A stretch of 64,000 nt of DNA from Deinococcus ficus (GTDB lineage: Bacteria; Deinococcota; Deinococci; Deinococcales; Deinococcaceae), in contig NZ_CP021081.1 of assembly GCF_003444775.1 (NCBI RefSeq), positions 131,001-195,000 on the forward strand, given 5' to 3'. Position 1 is the stretch's first letter. Each line of letters begins with the position of its first letter. Positions 14,119 through 21,182 of this stretch are shown one piece after another. The notes under the pieces were generated by a model. That model was given only the letters and a program-made list of their open reading frames with translations, had not been told where the DNA came from and did no database searches. Both the position numbers and the translations under genes were made by a program.

Positions 14119-14341
14119 GCGTCCCGAGCCTACCGCACCCCACGCCGGGCACCGGTTTCATGGAAACTGGCGCCGTGTGCGTCCAGGACGGCTTTTCTGC
14201 GCGCGCCCCTCAGCCCAGGTTCATGAGGCGAGGCGTTCATGGAGGCGGGGCGGGCGGTGTCTCCGACCCTGACCGCCTGCTGAAGCGGGGCGCCGCGTCC
14301 CTTACGGGAAAATTCGTAACGTGTCAGGGCGGGACTTCTGC

Positions 14342-14372
14342 TACCTTAAACAGAGTTTAATTGTTCTTAAAC
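14342..14372 (+). promoter_or_regulatory. palindromic operator candidate over a -10 box
   Basis: Perfect 15-bp palindrome TTAAACAGAGTTTAA (14346-14360), a third half-site TTAAAC at 14367-14372, and a TACCTT box (14342-14347) overlapping the left arm. It is a conspicuous AT-rich island in GC-rich DNA, 58 bases before the next start codon. The arrangement suggests repression by a dimeric regulator; the regulator is unknown, and the sequence does not match the RDR motif seen at ddrB. Confidence 0.5.
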
Positions 14373-14429
14373 CAGGCAGGGCGCGCCCGCTCCAGGCGGT
14401 CGGCTGCTGACGAACGGAGGAATTCCCGC

Positions 14430-15737
14430 GTGAAATCAATGCGCTACATCATCACCCGGCCTGACCTGCAGGAAGGCAGCCTGCGGCTCCTGAAATACCT
14501 CGATGCGCTCTTCCCGCAGCCCGGCCCCGTCCAGTTCGTGGACGACCAGGGCACCGAGCACACCGTGCAGGTGGACCGCGCCGCCGGCCGGGTCTGGGGT
14601 GTGGGCGCCCTGTACCACGCGCAGCACCTCGGCGTGAACGACGTCCTGATGCTCACCGCCCTGGCCCCCGGCCGTTACCAGGCCGAAGGCATCGTCAAAC
14701 CCTACGCCTCGCCCCCGCCCCCCCGGCCCGCGCCCAGCGCCGCGCCGGAAACGCGCCGCGTGGTGACGGCCGCCACCCCCCACGTCCGCGAGGTGCGCCT
14801 GCAGACCGTGCGCCCCGCTCCGGCCGCCGAGGCGCCCGCCCGTGAAGCGGCCCGCGAGGCTGCCGCGCCCGCCCCCCGCGACCTGGGGCGCCCCACCGAG
14901 CCCCCCCGCGCCGAGCCGGGCCGGGCCGACCAGCCGCGCCCCGAGCCCGCCCGCACCCCAGCCCGCAAGGACGCCCGCGCCGGCAGCGATTTCCGGCCGC
15001 TGGACGTGCGCTTCGACCGGCCCACCGCCGCGCCCGCCCCGGCCCTCCCGCAGGACAGCGCCGGGCAGCTGGGCGAACTGGCCCGCCTGACCGGGTACCG
15101 CCTGCACGAACTGGGCGGCGGCGTGACCCGCCTCACCGCCGACCTGGGCACGCACGGGTACAGCGTGCTGGTCGCCCACCAGCCCGACGCCCTGACCGGT
15201 GCCGCCTGGAGCGAGCCGGCCGAGTACCGCGTGCTGCTCACCGACGAGGCCACCCGCCCCGAGGGCGTGGCCCGCCTGACCCGTGAGGCGCTGGTCGCCC
15301 TGATCGAGCACGCCCGGCTGGCGCCGCTGTCCGCCGTGGACCTGCGCGGGTACTGGAAGGCCGGCAGCGTGGACCTGGAGTCCGCGGCGAGCGTGGCCGA
15401 GATGGTCAGCGCGCACCTCGCGCAGCGCGGCACCTTCAGCTTCGTGCTGCTCACCCTGGCGCAGCAGCCGGCGCACAGCGTGGTCAGCGTGCCCCGCCTT
15501 GCCGAGCGGCTGGGCAGCGGCGTGAACTACGCCGAGCTGGGCAGCATCCTGGACACCCTGACCCGTCCGCCCTTCCTGGCCCTGACGCCCCTGCCGGCCG
15601 GGCAGTACCTGCTGCGCGTGGGCGTGGCCGAACTGCTCAGCGACATGGCCGAGTACGCCGACGTGGTCCGCCGCCGTATCCGCGTGCCCGCCCCGGCCGC
15701 CGCGCCCGTGCGGGAGCGCGAGCCCGTTCGCGCCTGA
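14430..15737 (+). CDS. uncharacterised two-domain protein with Pro/Ala-rich linker, 435 aa
   Basis: GTG start with a clear ribosome binding site (CGGAGGAA, nine bases ahead); an ATG three codons later is an alternative. The N-terminal 90 residues ([25 protein letters not shown]...) look like a compact domain. Residues about 90-215 are a low-complexity Pro/Ala/Arg linker. The C-terminal 220 residues form a second mixed alpha/beta domain ([19 protein letters not shown] ... [26 protein letters not shown]). The last part could be winged-helix-like. No signal peptide or membrane helix is present. I do not recognise the family. Expression is probably controlled through the TTAAAC palindrome upstream. 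Confidence 0.75.
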   Translation: MKSMRYIITRPDLQEGSLRLLKYLDALFPQPGPVQFVDDQGTEHTVQVDRAAGRVWGVGALYHAQHLGVNDVLMLTALAPGRYQAEGIVKPYASPPPPRPAPSAAPETRRVVTAATPHVREVRLQTVRPAPAAEAPAREAAREAAAPAPRDLGRPTEPPRAEPGRADQPRPEPARTPARKDARAGSDFRPLDVRFDRPTAAPAPALPQDSAGQLGELARLTGYRLHELGGGVTRLTADLGTHGYSVLVAHQPDALTGAAWSEPAEYRVLLTDEATRPEGVARLTREALVALIEHARLAPLSAVDLRGYWKAGSVDLESAASVAEMVSAHLAQRGTFSFVLLTLAQQPAHSVVSVPRLAERLGSGVNYAELGSILDTLTRPPFLALTPLPAGQYLLRVGVAELLSDMAEYADVVRRRIRVPAPAAAPVREREPVRA

Positions 15738-15786
15738 CCGGCACCTTCCTACAGTTCCCCGCTCACCGCGTCCCTAGACTGGCGCG

Positions 15787-16842
15787 GTGAGTTCGCTGTC
15801 CGGTCCGCCTGAACCCGCCCTGGACGTCCCCGCGTTCCGGGCGGCGCTTCTGGCGTGGTTCGACGCGCACGCCCGCCCGCTGCCCTGGCGGGCCGGCGCC
15901 GAGGGCCGGCGCGACCCGTACCGCGTGTGGGTCTCGGAGATCCTGCTGCAGCAGACGCAGGTGGCGCGCGGCCTGACCTACTACGACCGTTTCCTCACCG
16001 CCTTCCCGACCGTGCAGGCCCTCGCCGCCGCCCCCGAGGCGGCCGTGCTGAAGGCCTGGGAGGGCTGCGGGTATTACGCCCGCGCCCGGAACCTTCACCG
16101 CGCCGCGAAGCTCGTGGCCGAGCAGGGCTTCCCGGACTCGTACGCCGGCTGGCTGGCCCTGCCGGGCGTGGGGCCGTACACCGCCGCCGCGATCAGCAGC
16201 CTCACGCGGAACGAGGCGCGCGCCGTGAACGACGGCAACGTCCGCCGCGTCCTGGCCCGCGTGCACGCCGAGTCCACGCCCACGGACCGCTGGGTGCAGG
16301 CCCGCGCGGACGACCTGCTCGACCCGGCCCGGCCCGGCGCCTGGAACGAGGCCGTGATGGACCTCGGCGCGACCGTGTGCACCCCCAGACGCCCGAACTG
16401 CGCGCGTTGCCCCGTCAGCGCGCACTGCCGCGCGTTCCGGCAGGGGGACCCCACCCGCTACCCCGCCCCGAAGGTCCGCGCCGCCGTCCGGGAGATTCGC
16501 GCGGTGGCGCTGCTGATCGGTGACGCCCACGCCGCCGTGCTGGAACGCCGCGACGGCACCCTGCTGGGCGGCCTGATGGGCCTCCCCATGGAAGAACTGG
16601 CGGCCGGGGAGACGCCCGCCGCGGCGCTGGCCCGCCTGGGCGCCCGCCTGAACGCCGTGCCCGGTGCTGAACTGGGCGTGGTCACGCACGGCATGACGCA
16701 CCGCCGCCTGCACGTGCACGTGCACACCGGCACGGCCGACCTGCCCCGCACGCCGGTCAGCAGCGCGGCTCTCTCCCGCCTGGATGCCAAGGCCGTGGCC
16801 CTGTACGCCGAGCGGCAGACCAGCCTGTTTCCCCCCGCATAA
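15787..16842 (+). CDS. mutY: A/G-specific adenine glycosylase
   Basis: Base-excision repair enzyme that removes adenine paired with 8-oxoguanine. It has the catalytic Glu E51 in SEILLQQTQV, the helix-hairpin-helix LPGVGPYTAAAI, the catalytic Asp D149 in NDGNVRRV, and the C-x6-C-x2-C-x5-C iron-sulfur loop (C198, C205, C208, C214). The C-terminal region (about 235-351) is the NUDIX-like 8-oxoG recognition domain, including VTHGMTHRRL. The length of 351 aa is typical. It starts at GTG with a TAGACT box (15775-15780) exactly six bases upstream, so it is probably leaderless. Confidence 0.96.
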   Translation: MSSLSGPPEPALDVPAFRAALLAWFDAHARPLPWRAGAEGRRDPYRVWVSEILLQQTQVARGLTYYDRFLTAFPTVQALAAAPEAAVLKAWEGCGYYARARNLHRAAKLVAEQGFPDSYAGWLALPGVGPYTAAAISSLTRNEARAVNDGNVRRVLARVHAESTPTDRWVQARADDLLDPARPGAWNEAVMDLGATVCTPRRPNCARCPVSAHCRAFRQGDPTRYPAPKVRAAVREIRAVALLIGDAHAAVLERRDGTLLGGLMGLPMEELAAGETPAAALARLGARLNAVPGAELGVVTHGMTHRRLHVHVHTGTADLPRTPVSSAALSRLDAKAVALYAERQTSLFPPA

Positions 16843-16905
16843 GCACCCCCTCCACCTTTCGTCGGCTGCCCTGTGGGCCGGGCGCGCGCTAGACTGCCCG
16901 CGTCT

Positions 16906-17736
16906 ATGCCCGGAAAGCCTGTCCACACCGCCCTGCGCACCCTTCAACGCACGCGGAGCGCGGTCCGGGGCGCGCTCCTGTGGGGCTACGAGCAGCGGCT
17001 GGTCCGCGATGTGCGAGGACACGGCAAGATGCCGCAGCACCTGGGCCTAATCCTGGACGGCAACCGCCGCTTCGCCCGGGCGGCCGGCATGCAGCGCGAG
17101 ATGGGCCACTCCTTCGGCGCGGAAAAGGCGCACGAGGTGCTGCAGTGGTGCCTGGAACTGGGCATCCCGGCCGTGACCATCTGGGTGCTCAGCACCGACA
17201 ATTCCAGCCGCGACCCCAGCGAACTGGCGCACATCCTGAACCTCCTGGAGCAGGAGGCGCGGAACCTCGCGACCGACCCGCGCATCCACGCCAACCACGT
17301 CCGCGTGCGGGCCATCGGACAGCACGAGAAGTTCCCCCCGAACGTCCTGGCCGCCCTGAGCGAACTGGAAGCGAAGACCGCGCACTACCAGGGCATGCGC
17401 CTGAACATCGCCGTCGGTTACGGCGGCCGCGAGGAGATCGTGGACGCCGTGAAAGCCCACCTGAGCACCCAGGCGCAGGCCGGCCGGACCCTGACCGACG
17501 TGATCACCGCCCTGACGCCCGACGACGTGAGCGCGCACCTGTACAGCGCGGACATTCCCGACCCGGACTTCATCATCCGGACCAGCGGCGAGATCCGCCT
17601 GAGCGGGTTCATGCTGTGGCAGAGCGTGTACTCCGAATATTACTTCTGCGACGTGTACTGGCCCGGGTTCCGCCGCGTGGACTTCCTGCGGGCCCTGCGG
17701 GAATTCCAGGGCCGGGAACGCCGCTTCGGCCGCTGA
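16906..17736 (+). CDS. uppS: cis-prenyl (isoprenyl) transferase, UppS family
   Basis: Condenses isopentenyl diphosphate units in cis, giving undecaprenyl diphosphate for cell-wall synthesis or a shorter product. The catalytic Asp is D51 in LILDGNRRFAR. The C-terminal signature reads IRTSGEIRLSGFMLWQSVYSEYYF, where typical UppS has RTGGE and SNFLLWQ..Y.ELYF. The RTSGE/SGFMLW variant recalls short-chain Z-prenyl synthases such as mycobacterial Rv1086, so chain length is uncertain. The N-terminus carries about 40 extra basic residues. The start at 16906 follows a TAGACT box (16890-16895) by ten bases. Confidence 0.9.
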   Translation: MPGKPVHTALRTLQRTRSAVRGALLWGYEQRLVRDVRGHGKMPQHLGLILDGNRRFARAAGMQREMGHSFGAEKAHEVLQWCLELGIPAVTIWVLSTDNSSRDPSELAHILNLLEQEARNLATDPRIHANHVRVRAIGQHEKFPPNVLAALSELEAKTAHYQGMRLNIAVGYGGREEIVDAVKAHLSTQAQAGRTLTDVITALTPDDVSAHLYSADIPDPDFIIRTSGEIRLSGFMLWQSVYSEYYFCDVYWPGFRRVDFLRALREFQGRERRFGR

Positions 17737-18210
17737 GCGCACCGCAGGCACAGCCGCCGTCACGGACCACTGAGAAAAGTTAGAAATTTAAACGCTGCGA
17801 TCGCCCGGGCCGACAGGCTTCAGTGAACCAGGGCGAACGTCGCGTCTCTGTCGCTGGCTGCCGAGACAGAGGGGAAATTGCGTGTTCGTTCGTCTTCGCA
17901 TCCAAGACGGACGGCACCCGTGGACCCTGTCTCAGCCCCCGATGGGGGTACCAATGTGAAATTCTTCTAAATATTCTCCTGTTCGTGTGAAGAATCCCTG
18001 CTCTGAAAAACGTGCTGCTGACGGCCATAGAGGACAACTGGTGCCCTGAGTAGGGCCGTCACGTTCTCAGAAAAGTCGCGCATCACGGCATTCCCCCCAA
18101 TGGCGTGTCCCATACAGGTAAGCCGGCTGTAAGGTCTTTCACCTTAATGTCCCTCCAAGTAAGCGTTCAGAAATCTCTTCATGAAGCCTGCAACGCCCCA
18201 GGAGAACCCC
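17737..18210 (+). other. gene-free, hairpin-rich leader region (474 bp)
   Basis: No convincing gene lies in this gap before the surface-protein genes; it is less GC-rich than its surroundings. It holds several inverted repeats: CTCTGTC/GACAGAG near 17845-17870, CCCCC-GAT-GGGGG near 17940, ATTCTTC (17961-17967)/GAAGAAT (17989-17995), and TGACGGCC (18019-18026)/GGCCGTCA (18054-18061). The last is extended by CTGA..AACG / CGTTCTCAG flanks around a bulge. A short AAGGT/ACCTT hairpin follows near 18132-18145. The region probably contains the promoter and a structured 5' leader of the downstream genes. Confidence 0.5.
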
Positions 18211-18714
18211 TTGAAACACCGCGCCGCCCCCACCCTGCTGCTCCTCCTCGGCCTGGCCCTAGCCCAGAACGCCAGCCCCCTGAAACTCGACCTCACCCTC
18301 AACCTCACCCTCAACCTCGTCAAGACCGTCACCGAGAACGGCAGACCCGTCGAGAAGTTCACCCCCGCCACTCAGAACTTCCCCGGCGACGTGCTCAGCC
18401 AGGTGGTCACCGTCACCAACACCGGCAGCAAGGCCCTCAGCAACGTCCGCATTCCCCTCAACGTCCCCCGCAACACCGTGTACCTCGCCCCGGAAAAGGG
18501 CATGGCCGACCTCCAGGCCCAGTACAGCATCGACGGCGGCAAGACCTTCGCCCCCGCCCCCCTGAAAAAGACCGTCACGGTCACCGAGAACGGCAAGACC
18601 ACCACCCGGCAGGTGGACGTCAAGCCCAGCGAATACCAGGCCGTCCGCTGGACCGTCCCCAACCTCGCCCCCGGCCAGACGCTGAAACTCGGCTACCGCA
18701 TCCAGGTCAAGTAA
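18211..18714 (+). CDS. secreted single DUF11-type domain protein
   Basis: First gene of the surface-protein cluster, 167 residues. The TTG at 18211 is preferred as start over the ATG at 18181: it has AGGAGA five bases ahead and gives a clean signal peptide ([19 protein letters not shown]). The mature part has [17 protein letters not shown] then one DUF11-like beta-sandwich ([22 protein letters not shown] ... [19 protein letters not shown]). Such modules occur in long surface and filament proteins of many bacteria. The next gene follows after 45 bases with its own ribosome binding site. The function is inferred from context as an envelope or surface component. Confidence 0.75.
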   Translation: MKHRAAPTLLLLLGLALAQNASPLKLDLTLNLTLNLVKTVTENGRPVEKFTPATQNFPGDVLSQVVTVTNTGSKALSNVRIPLNVPRNTVYLAPEKGMADLQAQYSIDGGKTFAPAPLKKTVTVTENGKTTTRQVDVKPSEYQAVRWTVPNLAPGQTLKLGYRIQVK

Positions 18715-18759
18715 TCCCCGCTGCCACGGCCATCCCGGCCACCCCAAGGAGGAACCCCA

Positions 18760-21027
18760 GTGAACGCCCCCACCAAAACCCTCACCCTGATGGCCCTGCT
18801 CGCCGCCGGCGCCGCCGCCGCGCAGACCGCCGCCCCCGAGCGCACCGGCAACCTGACCAACGCCGGCACCAGCATCACCAACACCGCCACCGCCACCTAT
18901 GACGTCCCCAACACCGACGGCACCACGACGGGCGGCACCACCAGCTCCAACACCGTCACCACCACCGTCGCCGCCAAGATGGCCTTCGACATCACCTACA
19001 CCACCGGGGCCGACAGCGACACCACCGACACCGTCGCTGGCGCCATCTCCAGCTACCAGAAGACCGGCGTGCTCCCCGGTTCCACCGTCGTCTTCTCCTA
19101 CGTGGCCGTGAACAACGGCAACGCCAGCCAGACCATCAACCTGAGCAGCGAAGCCAGCACCGGCGCCTCGAACGTCGTGTACTACAGCGCCAACCCCGAC
19201 GCCAACAACGACGGCATCATCTCCGCCACCGAGAAGTCCAACGCCGCCGGCACCATCATCACCAGCCTCACCATCGCCCCAAGCGGTGACAACCCCGCCA
19301 CTACCAGCACCGTCGAAACGAATCCCGGCTTCCAGAACTTCTGGATGACCTACGACGTGACCGGCGCGCCCGACGTCGTCGTCGGCGCCACCCCCATCGG
19401 CAGCGGCCAGAGCTGGGACGGCACCACCAACGTCGCCGCCACCGAACAGAAAGACCCCGGCGCTCCCACCTACGACGACCTGTGGTACCAGTACAGCAGC
19501 GCCAAGATCTTCGCGCCCAACCTGACCACCACCCCCGACACCACCCCCATCGGCGGCGGCAGCGTGGACACCCCGCCCAGCGGCGGCACCCTCGTCCCCG
19601 GCTACACCGACCCCGGCGGCACGGTCGTGGCGGTCAGCGGCGACGAGCAGATCGCCTACCCCAAGGTGGACAACACCGACGGTACCGACACCGTGGTGTT
19701 CACGAACACCGTCACCAACGGCAGCACCGTGCCGGACACCGTCACCCTGACCATTGAGGCCCGCACAAACGTCCCCAACTACCTCCAGACCGTGACGCCC
19801 GTGGCCGGCCAGCCCGGCGTGTACACCGTCACGCAGACCAACCCGGACGGCAGCACCACCACCGCCACCGTCACCATCACCACCCCCAACGGCACCACCG
19901 TGGCCCCCGGCGGCAGCCTGGACTACACCGTCACCGTCACGTACACCGACCAGGACAAGGCCAACCCCTACCCCATCTACGTGGCCGTGGGCGTGGACTC
20001 CGGCAACGACACCGACAGCACCCCCAACGACCTGACCTACGACACGGTCCTGCCCGGCGCCTTCCAGTTCGGTGACCCGGCCACCGGAATCGCCGCCGAC
20101 GCCACCCCCGCAGTGCCCAAGACCGGCGCAGCCAGCAGCACCGTGACCTTCCCCATGGAAGTCGCCAACACCGGCGAGTACACCGACAGCTACAAGCTCA
20201 GCGGCTACACCATCGTGACCCTCACCGACGGCACCAAGCAGATCGTGCCGATCGTGTACACCGGCACCGGCGTCACCGCCACGGCCACCACCATCACCGC
20301 TGACCTGAACGGCGACGGCGACACCAGCGACGCCGGCGAGAGCGTGCCCGGCTTCATCTACACCACGGCCGACCTGACGGCCAACACCGAAGTCGCCCTG
20401 AACGCCAGCATCACCCTGCCCGCCAACGTGGCCTCCACCAACGGCGACAACTACGAACTGATCCAGTCCGCGACCTCCGTGTACAGCAACGTCACCCGCG
20501 TGGACAACAACGACTACATCACCGTCGTGGCTGCCGGGACCCTGGTCGTCGGTAAGTTCACCGCCAGCACCACGGCCATCGCCGCCGGCAGCGAGTACAT
20601 CACCTGCGCCACCACCTGCACCGTGAGCACGACGCAGCCCGCCGCCGGGACCGGGTACGTCAACAACCCCGCCAACTTCACGGCGCTGAACCCCACCACC
20701 TACGCTCCCGGCGTGAACTACAGCTACCAGATCATTGCCAAGAACACCTACAACACCGGTGTCGGCAAGTTCACCATCAAGGACACCACGCCCACCAACA
20801 CCACCTTCCAGGGCGCCAGCGTGTCCACCAGCGGCTTCACGAACACCACCGCGAAGGTCCTGTACAGCACCGACGGCGGCACCAGCTGGAGCGCCGTGGC
20901 CCCTGCGACCGGCACCGCGAACGTCACGGTGGCCGTGGACCTGAACGGCGACGGCGCCCTGACCAGTGCCGACGTGCTGCCCTCGAGCGGTCAGGTCGAG
21001 CTGACCCTGACCGTCAGCGTGAACTGA
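18760..21027 (+). CDS. secreted Thr/Asn-rich repeat protein with Ca-binding loops, 755 aa
   Basis: GTG start with AAGGAGGAA nine bases ahead. The signal peptide (about 1-21, ending GAAAAQ) is followed by a long, very Thr/Asn/Asp-rich beta protein made of DUF11-like modules (for example PGSTVVFSYVAVNNGNASQTINL and NTVTNGSTVPDTVTLTIEA). Lys and Arg are scarce. Three EF-hand or dockerin-like calcium loops are visible: DANNDGIISATE (147-158), DLNGDGDTSDAGE (515-527) and DLNGDGALTSAD (727-738). This composition is typical of S-layer or surface-fibre proteins. It lies inside a run of five secreted-protein genes and is probably one of the main structural products. Confidence 0.82.
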   Translation: MNAPTKTLTLMALLAAGAAAAQTAAPERTGNLTNAGTSITNTATATYDVPNTDGTTTGGTTSSNTVTTTVAAKMAFDITYTTGADSDTTDTVAGAISSYQKTGVLPGSTVVFSYVAVNNGNASQTINLSSEASTGASNVVYYSANPDANNDGIISATEKSNAAGTIITSLTIAPSGDNPATTSTVETNPGFQNFWMTYDVTGAPDVVVGATPIGSGQSWDGTTNVAATEQKDPGAPTYDDLWYQYSSAKIFAPNLTTTPDTTPIGGGSVDTPPSGGTLVPGYTDPGGTVVAVSGDEQIAYPKVDNTDGTDTVVFTNTVTNGSTVPDTVTLTIEARTNVPNYLQTVTPVAGQPGVYTVTQTNPDGSTTTATVTITTPNGTTVAPGGSLDYTVTVTYTDQDKANPYPIYVAVGVDSGNDTDSTPNDLTYDTVLPGAFQFGDPATGIAADATPAVPKTGAASSTVTFPMEVANTGEYTDSYKLSGYTIVTLTDGTKQIVPIVYTGTGVTATATTITADLNGDGDTSDAGESVPGFIYTTADLTANTEVALNASITLPANVASTNGDNYELIQSATSVYSNVTRVDNNDYITVVAAGTLVVGKFTASTTAIAAGSEYITCATTCTVSTTQPAAGTGYVNNPANFTALNPTTYAPGVNYSYQIIAKNTYNTGVGKFTIKDTTPTNTTFQGASVSTSGFTNTTAKVLYSTDGGTSWSAVAPATGTANVTVAVDLNGDGALTSADVLPSSGQVELTLTVSVN

Positions 21028-21038
21028 GCCTTTCCCGG

Positions 21039-21067
21039 CGCACCTCGCCCAGAGCGGGGTGCGCCGC
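21039..21067 (+). terminator. intercistronic hairpin in the surface cluster
   Basis: Perfect inverted repeat GGCGCACC / GGTGCGCC just after the 755-aa gene, followed about 18 bases later by two T-rich stretches (GACACTTTTTT, CACATTTTTT). It may end or reduce transcription between the second and third genes; the AT-rich stretch could also carry a secondary promoter. Confidence 0.45.
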
Positions 21068-21182
21068 TTCACAACACCAGACACTTTTTTAGATTTCTCA
21101 CATTTTTTGGACCTGCAGTCCCGCCTTTCTCCTCCTCATCCCCTCCGGAACGCCGAGTCACGGCCACCTGCAAGGAGTGACA

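Noticed and set aside
17780..18037. An 85-codon minus-strand frame in the gene-free leader
   Set aside because: TTG start without ribosome binding site or TANNNT box, and no sensible protein character; inverted repeats explain the region better.
18036..18056. CTGGTGCCCTGAGTAGGG resembling part of a TPP riboswitch
   Set aside because: The second conserved part (ACCTGAT...) and the P4/P5 arm are missing, and the downstream gene is a surface protein.
18259..21084. A 941-codon minus-strand frame opposite the first surface genes
   Set aside because: Almost entirely Gly/Val/Asp/His repeats generated by the Thr/Asn-rich codons of the plus-strand gene.
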